DNA from: Mucilaginibacter gotjawali
Lineage (GTDB): Bacteria; Bacteroidota; Bacteroidia; Sphingobacteriales; Sphingobacteriaceae
Assembly (NCBI RefSeq): GCF_002355435.1
Contig: NZ_AP017313.1
Span: 4,216,001 to 4,280,000 of the forward strand
Length of the DNA stretch: 64,000 nt
Direction of reading: 5' to 3'
The notes under the pieces were generated by a model that was given only the letters and a program-made list of their open reading frames with translations, had not been told where the DNA came from and ran no database searches. The position numbers and the translations under genes are program-made. Below are positions 43,865-52,630 of the stretch, piece after piece (the first letter of the stretch is position 1; every line of letters starts with the position of its first letter).

Positions 43865-44727
43865 TTGACAGCGGCTTTAAGAAGTTTATAGGCCTCATCA
43901 AAAGTTTTGTCCACGATCTCGTCAGGGTCGTCTATTCCCAACGATAGTGCTACCAAGTTAGGATTGGTGGTCTTTAAATAATGGTCGAGTTGCTGCCCCG
44001 CGTCCTGGCCTCTGTTAGTGGATTTAGTGCTTATGATCAGGCCGACATTTATCACATTAACTTTTCCCGTGATGAGCTCATATAACAGGTCATCGATTTG
44101 TGCTGCCATATTCTCATCCCCTATGCTCGTAAAATGCTGTGAAATAAAAGGGAGAGAAATTGGTAATTTCTTGGCGCCTTCCAGATTTTTAATCATCTCC
44201 TTGATTGCTTTGTTATCCGGCGATCTACCACGAAATTTTGCTTCCCCCACAATTACCTTGCTGGTAAGATCTTTTACGTCAAATAGTAGGCAATCATCCC
44301 CCTTGATAGCTTGGTCTACATTTGGATTGTAAGTCAGTTTAAAAGCCAGCAAGGATAAGCCACTGGTAACCTGTAAGTAGTTCGATAGGATAACCTCCGC
44401 GGTGTTTCCGTTTCGAGTGTTTTTTGCTTTCGGAAAATAAGTTTGCGTGTCTAAATATTCTTCAAAAGACTTAAGCTTGTATTTTTTTAATATCTCCTCT
44501 TTTCTTTTTTTTGCCCTTTCAAGCTTTTTCGGGTCTACATGATGGTCTAATAGATACTTAGCGATACTCTTAATAGCTAGGCCTCGTTTCCCGGTAACTT
44601 CGCTAAGTTTACGATGTTTTTTGTTCAGATCGGCGGCAGGAACAGCTTCATCCACAAAGTCGAGCCACTCGGCAAAAAAGTTAGGCTTTGCGGGGTGCTT
44701 ACCAATCAAAATTTCTTGTGGAGTAGG
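43861..44727 (-). CDS. hamA: Hachiman effector HamA (DUF1837)
   Basis: This ~288-aa nuclease-fold protein carries RNGNTAEVILSNYLQ, then DDCLLFDVKDL and VGEAKFRGRS, the E...D...ExK order of a PD-(D/E)XK-like core in the DUF1837/HamA family. HamA degrades DNA when unleashed from HamB. I choose ATG 44727 (PTPQEILIGKHPAKP) as start. An ATG 48 bp upstream would add a hydrophobic stretch translated from AT-rich promoter-like sequence. Hachiman has been shown to abort phage infection in other bacteria; whether this copy works is untested. Confidence 0.82.
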   Translation of the reverse strand, partial: PTPQEILIGKHPAKPNFFAEWLDFVDEAVPAADLNKKHRKLSEVTGKRGLAIKSIAKYLLDHHVDPKKLERAKKRKEEILKKYKLKSFEEYLDTQTYFPKAKNTRNGNTAEVILSNYLQVTSGLSLLAFKLTYNPNVDQAIKGDDCLLFDVKDLTSKVIVGEAKFRGRSPDNKAIKEMIKNLEGAKKLPISLPFISQHFTSIGDENMAAQIDDLLYELITGKVNVINVGLIISTKSTNRGQDAGQQLDHYLKTTNPNLVALSLGIDDPDEIVDKTFDEAYKLLKAAVK

Positions 44728-44814
44728 CATATAAGTAAGAGTCTTTAAAAAAATTAAATATAATAATTTATCCAATTCACATTTCTTGCGTAAAGGTGTT
44801 AATCTACGTTGAAT

Positions 44815-46281
44815 TTATTGAAAATCCCAATAGTAACGGTCACCTGACACGCGCCTGCGGAGGTTTCTGGCAGCAGGATCATGTCCGTGCCTAGTCGCCG
44901 CGAAGATATCGTGGATCAAGGGTTTGCTCTCCGCAAAATAGCCATGCCCTAAGAAATCAGTCGTCTCCTGCGAAGCGTCAACCGTATCGATCCCAGGAAA
45001 AACGGCCAACTGCTTCCCGGCCGATCCTGCCCTTTGAATGTTCCCGTGAATACCGGTCGAAAGCTGGAGTGCTTTATCATGCGCGGACGTATAAAGGGTC
45101 ACCTGCTTGCCGGCATGGGCGATCTTCGGCGCGATATGCTTGACAAACACCTCGGCGTCGATATCCGGCGCGGCCAGGATGATCTGGTTGAACTGGAACT
45201 GCTGCGTAAAACCCTGGTCGGCCAGCGATCTCAGCGCATCTGTTAGAAACCGGTTGCCCATACTGTGCGCGATCAAATGGACACGCTCGGCGCCCGTCTC
45301 GGTCCTGATGGCCTTGATCAGTTCAATTATGTTATCGATCGAATAGCCCGTGGACGTAGCTTCGTCGGCGGTATACTTGAAAACGCTTTTACGCGAGGGC
45401 CAGCTGTAAACGACCGGCGCCCCCCGGAACCCGATGTCCGCGGTGATCTGCGCGGTTCGCAGCACGCTCTCGGTAAATCCGACATTGAAGCCGTGGATGA
45501 ATAGGAGGGCGTCCTTCTCCGGCGAGCCGCCGACCTTTTCGGTTATCTGCGCGAGAAAGTCATCGGGCTTGAGTTGGTCGGTACGCTTGACCGACATATG
45601 TAAAGTGTCATTCGTATACAGGCCGAAAAGATACCATGGCGGAAGCGGCAATTCGCCCTTTTTGCGGTTACCCGGCACGTTGACCTGGCATACCCCGAAT
45701 TCAAGGTCACCCCGCTTGTTCGTATAGGCTATTTCACCGCTTTTATTTTGTTGCCTGGCGCGATCTGTAGCGTAAAATACATCTACCAGGGTGTTTTGCG
45801 GTTCATCGGCCCTTGCGGTCAGCAACTCATCTCGCGGCGGCTGGGCGAACGATTCATTGGCCGAATATTTCTGCTCGACGAACTGGATCTTCGCCCTGAT
45901 CTCCCTGATCTCATTCCGGCTCGGCCGCCTGACCGGTACCATATTCGGCATTAACCGGCCGCTATCGGTTACCCGCTCGATCCGGCTCTCCAGCAGGTCG
46001 ATCCGCAGGTCAGCGGCTTCGTCCGGTTGCGCCAGTGTTTGCCAGTCAGACAGGATATTCTGTCCGGCATCACTATGAACGGAAATGATCACCGTCACTG
46101 CTTCGGATAGGTTTTGGATGCGGAGCGCGATGGACCTTTCCTGGTAATTACGCAATTCATAGACATAGATGCGGTGACCTGCCACCACTTCGGTCTGCAA
46201 ACCGACATTTTCCCCATTTAGCGACACGCCGATCAGCTGGCGCTCAACGGCCTTGAATTCGAAGTAAATGCGGTAGTTCAT
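44815..46281 (-). CDS. DUF900 alpha/beta hydrolase with N-terminal beta domain
   Basis: This 488-aa protein has an N-terminal beta-rich domain (residues ~1-90, YRIYFEFKAVERQLIGVSL) and a DUF900 alpha/beta hydrolase domain: VFYATDRARQ start, LFIHGFNVGF oxyanion loop, YSWPS, the nucleophile elbow AHSMGNR, a candidate acid in APDID and a candidate His in GHGYF. Substrate is unknown; family members are lipase/esterase-like and some lie in defence islands. It is 87 bp from hamA on the same strand and may be co-transcribed or separate. Confidence 0.8.
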   Translation of the reverse strand: MNYRIYFEFKAVERQLIGVSLNGENVGLQTEVVAGHRIYVYELRNYQERSIALRIQNLSEAVTVIISVHSDAGQNILSDWQTLAQPDEAADLRIDLLESRIERVTDSGRLMPNMVPVRRPSRNEIREIRAKIQFVEQKYSANESFAQPPRDELLTARADEPQNTLVDVFYATDRARQQNKSGEIAYTNKRGDLEFGVCQVNVPGNRKKGELPLPPWYLFGLYTNDTLHMSVKRTDQLKPDDFLAQITEKVGGSPEKDALLFIHGFNVGFTESVLRTAQITADIGFRGAPVVYSWPSRKSVFKYTADEATSTGYSIDNIIELIKAIRTETGAERVHLIAHSMGNRFLTDALRSLADQGFTQQFQFNQIILAAPDIDAEVFVKHIAPKIAHAGKQVTLYTSAHDKALQLSTGIHGNIQRAGSAGKQLAVFPGIDTVDASQETTDFLGHGYFAESKPLIHDIFAATRHGHDPAARNLRRRVSGDRYYWDFQ

Positions 46282-46345
46282 GCGTAACGGATTAGTTCAT
46301 TAAAATTAGCAAATATCAGCTACTTACTAACATCCTATGATTTCA

Positions 46346-46423
46346 GGTTACCGAAGGTATTTTTAATCAGCGGAATAAATTAATTTTAATATTTATTTGT
46401 GCCGGCTGCCATTTTTGGTAACC
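46346..46423. promoter_or_regulatory. GGTTACC/GGTAACC inverted pair before the sigma-led operon
   Basis: GGTTACC (46346-46352) and GGTAACC (46417-46423) are inverted copies 64 bp apart, lying between the divergent DUF900 gene and the sigma factor gene. They could bind the sigma factor operon's own regulator. This is only a pattern read by eye. Confidence 0.3.
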
Positions 46424-46447
46424 TCAATGCATATAGATAAGTAACGC

Positions 46448-47077
46448 ATGGAAGCAAAGTATCTTCAAGTCATCGCCAAGTACCAGGAAGACCTCAAAGG
46501 AGGCCTTTCGCTCCTGTATGAATTATACGGGCACTCCTTGTACCAGTATTCCTTAAAGAACTGGGCGCTGGATGAGGAGGAATGTTATGAGGTGCTTTAT
46601 AAGACCCTGGAAACGGTCGGCAAAGTGATCCTCCGGAACGAGTTCGATTCCGAAAGGCATTTCCAGAACTGGCTTTTTAAGATCCACCGGAACAATACGC
46701 TGATGGCTGTCCGGGCGAAAATGGCCAAAGAGCAGATCGAATTCAAGCTGGTCGACTGGCAGGACGAATACGCTGCTACCGAAGAGGATAGTGAAGGGAT
46801 CGGATTTGAGCGCCATCCCGTATTGAACATAAGCAGTACGGAGGTTTACGAAGAGGAAGCATCGCAAAACCCCTTGTTCACCGCGCTCGAAAAAGCCCTG
46901 CAGGAGATCAGTGAGACGGACCGGGATATTTTATTGCTGCGGATGAACAACTACAGTTATGATGACATCGCCACCATGCTGGGGATCGAGAACAATCAAC
47001 TGAAAGTACGTTTCCTGCGGGCTAAAGCGAAAGTAGAAAAGAAAACATTGGGCATTATAAAAGAAAACATGTCATGA
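46448..47077 (+). CDS. ECF sigma factor leading the Argonaute operon
   Basis: This 209-aa protein has sigma-70 region 2 (LLYELYGHSLYQYSLKNW, then FQNWLFKIHRNNT) and region 4 (SETDRDILLLRMNNYSYDDI then ATMLGIENNQLKVRFLRAKA) joined by an acidic linker. It directs RNA polymerase to a small set of promoters, probably including its own operon. It overlaps the next gene by ATGA. An RNA polymerase sigma subunit in front of an Argonaute operon is unusual, and suggests that the whole module is turned on only under a specific signal. Confidence 0.85.
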   Translation: MEAKYLQVIAKYQEDLKGGLSLLYELYGHSLYQYSLKNWALDEEECYEVLYKTLETVGKVILRNEFDSERHFQNWLFKIHRNNTLMAVRAKMAKEQIEFKLVDWQDEYAATEEDSEGIGFERHPVLNISSTEVYEEEASQNPLFTALEKALQEISETDRDILLLRMNNYSYDDIATMLGIENNQLKVRFLRAKAKVEKKTLGIIKENMS

Positions 47078-47676
47078 AAAAAGATAAGCATTTATTGCCG
47101 TTCGAGCATATCCTGACCGCTTACGCCAGCCGGACGGACCAGGCCTCGGCTGTTTCTCCGGAAGCAGAAGCTGCCTTTGTATTTCAGCAGGCGGTGGATG
47201 TACAGCTGCCCGACGAAAAGGCTACCCGGATGCTGGACGCCCTGACAGCAGAGCTCAGCAAAGCCTCATTGGGTAGCATGGTGACCCAAAGTGTTGCTGT
47301 TAAACAACTGACCAGCCCGGAACTGCAGGAAAAAACCGGTTTGACCCCATCGCTGATCGAAGCGATCCAGGCAGACCGGGTGTTTACCAACAGCGTGCCT
47401 GTCAAGTCGCTGGTCAAACTCCTTAAGCTGCTGGGCTTGGGCATCGACAGCGCGATGGAGGCGATCCAGGTCACCTTTGACCGCCTGCAGACGGAAGCCC
47501 GGAATATGGTCATGCCTTCCGGCAGCTTCCAGCCGTCTTACCGGAAAGGGATGATCCGCGGCGAACTGGGTAAAGACCTTTCGGGCATCAAATCTGACGA
47601 GAGCTTTTTATACCAGAACGAAGAGGCCCTGAAGAATTATACAGATCGTTTAACAGAACTTTATCATACTTTGTAA
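47074..47676 (+). CDS. XRE-like helix-turn-helix protein, possible sigma partner
   Basis: This 200-aa protein has a helix-turn-helix-like segment (LTSPELQEKTGLTPSLIEAI, then VKSLVKLLKLLGL) of the XRE type in the middle and an extended C-terminus. It could repress the operon or act as an anti-sigma factor, since it follows the sigma gene with an ATGA overlap. No membrane segment is seen, so it would be cytoplasmic. The stop overlaps the next start (TAATG). Confidence 0.6.
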   Translation: MKKDKHLLPFEHILTAYASRTDQASAVSPEAEAAFVFQQAVDVQLPDEKATRMLDALTAELSKASLGSMVTQSVAVKQLTSPELQEKTGLTPSLIEAIQADRVFTNSVPVKSLVKLLKLLGLGIDSAMEAIQVTFDRLQTEARNMVMPSGSFQPSYRKGMIRGELGKDLSGIKSDESFLYQNEEALKNYTDRLTELYHTL

Positions 47677-48713
47677 TGGCGAACAGGGATTGGAATATCA
47701 GTAAATTGCAGGTGCTGCGGCAGTGCCACCGCAAGTTCTACTTCGCGTACGAGCTGGCATCACGCAGTTTTGCCGATCCCTTCCGGCGCAAAGCGCATGA
47801 GCTGTCCAAAATGAAGAACTTGAAGATGTGGCAGGGAACCATCGTCGATTGGATGATCACCAACGAGATCCTGCTCTATTACCAGGAACGCGAGGTCCCT
47901 GATTATGCCGCGGTCGCCAAAAAAGGGGTCGATATGGCTAAAAAGCAATTCGAGTTCTCTGCCAACAGGTTCTATCACGACCCGGAGATCTCCAAGACGG
48001 AATCCGGTACCGATTACGCGATCCTCGATGTCCATGAGTCCAATGCGCCGTACACGGAAGCGGAACTGCAGGGCGTCTACCAGACCATCGAAGAAATCCT
48101 GCTGGCCTTTCCGAATTTTCAAAGCCCGGTGCCGGGGAAAAATATGGAGCAGTATTTGCTTTCCGCCCGCTTTCTGCGGCCCGATGCCAAGACGCTGAAA
48201 TACGAATATGAGGGTATCAAGATCCAGCCACAGATCGATTTGATCAGCTATATGGGGAAATCCATGCATGTTATCGACTGGAAAGTCGTGGAAAAAGCGG
48301 ACGCCGACTACTCGCGCCAGCTGCTGCTGGGCGGTATCGTAGCGCTCCATTTTTCAAGGGAGCGTTATAAAAAAGAGCAGTGGAAGCCGCTGCCCGCCCT
48401 GGAGGATGTGCGCCTTTTCGAATTCAACCTGCTCAACGGCAAATTCAAAGAGCATGTGATCAACAAGGACTCAGCCGCCAACGCGCTGGACGGGGTGTTC
48501 CTACTCAGCGACGAACAGGAGGAACTTTCCCAATCCAGGCCCTGGGACGAGCTGGACATCGAAGATTATGAACGTACGGACAAAGCGGCAACCTGCGCGA
48601 TATGCAATTTCAGGTTCCTGTGTAAACAAATTATCCTAAATGATTTAAATTATGACGAAGGACAATACACTCAATTGGTTCAGCATCAGCAATTGCAGCC
48701 AGTTACGGTTTAG
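47676..48713 (+). CDS. PD-(D/E)XK nuclease with Cys cluster (Cas4/RecB-like)
   Basis: This 345-aa protein has an N-terminal SKLQVLRQCHRKFYFAYEL, the first Cys and helix of Cas4/RecB-type nucleases, a core QPQIDLISY then HVIDWKVVEK (D...D-x-K) and a C-terminal CAICNFRFLCKQ that with the first Cys makes a four-Cys iron-sulfur site. Such nucleases process DNA ends, and in Argonaute loci they may trim guides or cleave targets. The gene is tightly placed between the HTH gene and Argonaute. Confidence 0.82.
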   Translation: MANRDWNISKLQVLRQCHRKFYFAYELASRSFADPFRRKAHELSKMKNLKMWQGTIVDWMITNEILLYYQEREVPDYAAVAKKGVDMAKKQFEFSANRFYHDPEISKTESGTDYAILDVHESNAPYTEAELQGVYQTIEEILLAFPNFQSPVPGKNMEQYLLSARFLRPDAKTLKYEYEGIKIQPQIDLISYMGKSMHVIDWKVVEKADADYSRQLLLGGIVALHFSRERYKKEQWKPLPALEDVRLFEFNLLNGKFKEHVINKDSAANALDGVFLLSDEQEELSQSRPWDELDIEDYERTDKAATCAICNFRFLCKQIILNDLNYDEGQYTQLVQHQQLQPVTV

Positions 48714-48723
48714 CTACCGGCTA

Positions 48724-51038
48724 ATGGCGGTCTCTGTAGAGGGCGGAAAGACCGAGGGTAAGGATTACAACACCTCGTTCAATAACGCGATCAAACACAT
48801 GGCCTCTGTGACCCGTGGCGTGGTATCGGAAGCCTGGTACGACCATAAAAATATATCGCTGTCCGTTCGGACGCGGAGCTTTGCGCGATCACCCTGATCG
48901 GTACGCCGCTGGATGTTTACCTGGAACCAGTAGAGCAGGTCTTTCAGTTCGATCCCGAAGACCGTTCCTATGAGAATATGGCCCTGGCCGTGCGGTTCCT
49001 GGAGAATGCCATCGAATTTCAGCTGAAACGCAAAAAAGGTTTATGGAGCGGCGGGAATAATTCCTTCCTCAAAAAGAACCCGACCAGCAATTCGGAAGAT
49101 ATTCAAACGGATATCTACCAGGGCTTCAAATACCGCGTGCACCAGCAGAATGGGGAGTTCTTCGTCTGCGTTGACCTGGCCTACCGCTACGCCGATAAAA
49201 ATACACTGACGGAGATCCTGAAAACCCTGCCTAAAGAGCAGTGGGCCAGTTATGTGCTCGGCCAATCTTTCCTTTACCTGAATGGCGACGAATGGTATGC
49301 CGTCAAAGGCAGCGCCATCGGCGGCAAGATCGGCGAGCAGCCTTTTATCAAGGACGATTTCGACGGTACGATCTACGATTATATTACGACCAAGGGTTTG
49401 TATGCCAATGCTGCGGAACCGCCGAAGCTGAGCAAGGATTCCCTGACCTTTTATCATACATATACCAAGGACGGCGATAAGAAAATGGAGGGCGCCGCGG
49501 ACCTGGCCAAGCCGATCACGCTGGCCGAGGACGGCCTGCACCGCCTTTCGATCAATCAGCCGCACCGCCGCTTCGCCAGTGCCGAGTTCTTCGTTCAAAA
49601 GTATTTTCAGAACTTTAGCTTCGCCGGGATCAAATTAGCGATCACCACCGTGCCGTTCATCCAGCCATGCCGGATCATCGATTTCCCGGCCCTGAAATAT
49701 GCGAACGGACATATTCTCGATCCCTATCAGTCGGCCTCCGGTGTTCGCGGTGCTGAACTGTACCTTTTTCCGAAAAGGCGCCGCAAGTTCACCTATAATT
49801 ATGGCCTGCTGAACGACGACGAATACATGAGCCAGTACATCTTCGTACCTGATACGATGCCTTTCGCCATGCAAAAGAGCATCAAATATTACTTTAACCG
49901 GGCAATGATGCAACTGGATAAAACTTTCCGCGGCTTTGAGCTGATGACCTATTCGATGAAGCAGCGGCCCTTTGCCGAAAAGGTCTGCCGCGAATTCGAG
50001 GCCATGGTCAATACCAAGCAATTGAACGGCAGTTACGGATTGTTCGTCCTTCCGCAACTGGAAGGTAATAACTGGTTCAGCCAGAACTTGCATAAGCTGG
50101 TCAAGAAAGAGCTGTTCGATACGATCAACCTGAAGTGTATCAGCGAAAAAAGCCTGAAGCGTTATATGCGCTCGGCGATGGATACCCGCGGCGCCAAGAT
50201 CTACGAAGTTCCGGACCATAAGATGCAGGATTTTAAATCATACCAGGTCAACACGCTTTTCAAATACCTGGTGGTGAACCGGAAGTGGCCGTATGCACTG
50301 GCGAAGGACCTGAACTACGACCTCTACATCGGTATCGACGCGCATGAGTTTTATGCAGGCTTCTGCTTTCTGTTCAAAAATGGAGAAAAGATCGTCTTCG
50401 ATATTGAAAAGACCGCCAAAAAAGCCGGCAACACCTTCCGGACCGAAAAGGTCAATTCCGGCCTGATCCGGGATAAGATCGTAGAAGTGCTCACCCGCCA
50501 CCTAGATGCAGGTGAGGATTTTCCGAAAAGTATCGTCGTACTGCGTGACGGGATCTCCTGGGGAGAAGAGCAAAAAGCCCTCAACGCCGCTATCGATAAA
50601 TTGCGGGAGGACAGCAAGATCGATCAATCAGAGATCAAACTCGCTGTACTCGATGTCGCCAAGTCTTCGGCTATTCCTATCCGCGCCGCCGTGCCCGATC
50701 AGAACAATATGCTGGACAACGCGGATGCCGGTACGGTCGTGCCGATCCGTGAGGGAAAAGAATGTTATATCTTCAACACAGGTTTCCCTTATAAGATACC
50801 CGGCTCATCCAACCCGATCCGGGTCAGCCTGGCCTGGGGCGACATCGATTTCGATAAGGCCGTTGATGATGTTTTCGCGATGACGCAGCTCAATTTCACG
50901 GCGCCCGACCGGGCCAGCTCCTTGCCGTTGCCGCTGAAACTGATCGACCTGATCATCCGCGATGTGGCCCATGAGTACACCTATGCGAACGTCCAGGCCA
51001 AAGAATATAAACTGCTGCAGGATACAATGGAGGAATAA
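48724..51038 (+). pseudogene. Prokaryotic Argonaute, frameshifted near its N-terminus
   Basis: The C-terminal PIWI domain is clear: YIGIDAHEFYAG (Asp codon at 50337), VVLRDGISWGEEQKAL (Asp codon at 50547), then LAVLDVAKSS and LPLPLKLIDLIIRD. The preceding MID and PAZ-like regions are present but not motif-rich. The first ~45 residues are in another frame (AVSVEGGKTEGKDYNTSF, VTRGVVSEAWYDHK) and stop at 48895-48897. One extra A in the five-A run at 48847-48851 joins them (HKKYIAVRSDAELCAITL), giving about 771 aa, a long-Argonaute size. The alternative start 48652 overlaps the upstream gene. Two catalytic Asp are visible; I could not place the other two. It belongs to a sigma-led operon. Confidence 0.82.
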
Positions 51039-51041
51039 GCC

Positions 51042-51485
51042 ATGAGTGATTTCACTTTATTATATAAAAAATACAGTTCGGTCTCCAACCTGACGAACGA
51101 GCTCAACGGCTCGGTGATCGTGCTGAAAAGGCGGAATATGGCCGCCAATAAAAAGATCCTGGAAACGCATCCCCGGCTCCAGGTTGCTGATGAGGAAGTC
51201 GCCAAAGCTAACCGGGAACTACTGAATATCCTCGCCACGCTGGAGGCTTTTTACGATAAGCAGGACTCATCCAATTCGCTATACCAGCTGTCGGAGAACC
51301 AGTTGTTCCGGAAATATATTCTGGAGAACGTGGAGTACCGCGAGCAGGTTAAGCAGGCTGCGGCCAAGCTGCGCAACCACCAGCACCTGTCGAATAAGGA
51401 CCTGGGGGATATCGACCGCTTCATTTCGATACTAGATAATGAAGCCTCCGTGCTTTATCGCAAACTAAGATCATCGCGGGGATGA
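51042..51485 (+). CDS. Helical protein between Argonaute and metalloprotein
   Basis: This 147-aa protein is all helical with heptad-like segments (VADEEVAKANRELLNILATL, then LFRKYILENVEYREQVKQAA). It starts 3 bp after Argonaute ends and overlaps the next gene by ATGA. No family is recognised. It may be a small subunit or adaptor for Argonaute or for the metalloprotein. Confidence 0.5.
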   Translation: MSDFTLLYKKYSSVSNLTNELNGSVIVLKRRNMAANKKILETHPRLQVADEEVAKANRELLNILATLEAFYDKQDSSNSLYQLSENQLFRKYILENVEYREQVKQAAAKLRNHQHLSNKDLGDIDRFISILDNEASVLYRKLRSSRG

Positions 51486-52630
51486 AGAACTTCGTCAAAG
51501 CCCTATATGCTGATCTGCTGCACCGTATCGACCTGGTGATCGCCGAGATCAACGGGATGGACCATCATGAGGATTACCGGACCCGCTTTATCGAAAGTAC
51601 GCTGTTGAAGATCCGGGAGATCCGTAAACCCATCCAGCAGGCCCTAGAGATCGGCGGGCTGGAGTATGATAACCTTTCAGGGAATTACCTGTTCCAGTAT
51701 AACCGGCTGAACCGGGAGTTCAACGCTTACCATACCTACCGCTTTCTGGCGATCAAGAACTACGGCGACCCGGAGATTTTTTTTTACCGGCTGATCAAGA
51801 AGATCTATAAGGAGCACCGCATTACTTCGGTGCCACCCATCGTTTCGACGATCAGCAACCATGACTATTATTACTGGGCCGTACCCATGCTGGAGATCAT
51901 CGCGATCCCCTCAGGCGAGGAAAACAGTTTGCTGAACTTACCGGATATGTACCACGAGATCGGCCATTTGCTGTACTCGATGTACGAAGGCCGCAGCTGT
52001 GAACTTTCCGCCCCGGAGATCGAAAAGCACCTCAAACGGGAGATCGCGACCTTGCATGATAAAAAGCAGTACGCCCATTTTGGAGCGGAAGTGGAGCGCG
52101 CGAAATACCTTTGGCAGGTATCCTGGCTGGAGGAATTCTCGTGTGACCTGGCCGGTACCTATATGACCGGTGCGGCATACGCCTGGACGAACCTTAAACT
52201 GATCTCCGCCGATCACGGATCCTCCAAGATCTTTGAATATAACGATACCCACCCGGCCAATGAGGCCAGGATGCGGATCATCCTGCTGATGCTTGAAAAA
52301 CTGGGCCTCGCCGAAGAAAAAAAACAGATCGAAGAAACCTGGCAGCGCTTTCTGAGCGAAGCTGAAATTTTCCGGCCATCAGCCTATAAACTGATCTACC
52401 CGGATAAGTTGTTCAACCTGATCATTAACGAGTTCATCGGGTTTTATGATAATGCCGACCTGGCACCTTGCACGGAACTCAAAGGAGCGCAAAATAAGTC
52501 TGTTTCGGAATTACTGTCGGCCGCCTGGCAAACTGCCCAGAACGACCCGCTGAATTTCTATCAGCATGAGACCGACGTGATCAACGGGTTGAAAGCACAG
52601 TTCGGCTTGAGCACCGGCGGATCAAAATAA
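51482..52630 (+). CDS. HEIGH metalloprotein of the Argonaute operon
   Basis: This 382-aa protein has a zinc-protease-like HEIGH at residues 158-162 (DMYHEIGHLLYSMYEG) with a downstream WLEEFSCDLAGTYMTG helix whose Glu or Asp could be the third ligand, as in gluzincins. There is no signal peptide, so it would act inside the cell. Such a peptidase could activate or destroy a protein of the system, or of the cell, when Argonaute fires. It overlaps its neighbour and ends 9 bp into the convergent helicase. Confidence 0.65.
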   Translation: MKNFVKALYADLLHRIDLVIAEINGMDHHEDYRTRFIESTLLKIREIRKPIQQALEIGGLEYDNLSGNYLFQYNRLNREFNAYHTYRFLAIKNYGDPEIFFYRLIKKIYKEHRITSVPPIVSTISNHDYYYWAVPMLEIIAIPSGEENSLLNLPDMYHEIGHLLYSMYEGRSCELSAPEIEKHLKREIATLHDKKQYAHFGAEVERAKYLWQVSWLEEFSCDLAGTYMTGAAYAWTNLKLISADHGSSKIFEYNDTHPANEARMRIILLMLEKLGLAEEKKQIEETWQRFLSEAEIFRPSAYKLIYPDKLFNLIINEFIGFYDNADLAPCTELKGAQNKSVSELLSAAWQTAQNDPLNFYQHETDVINGLKAQFGLSTGGSK

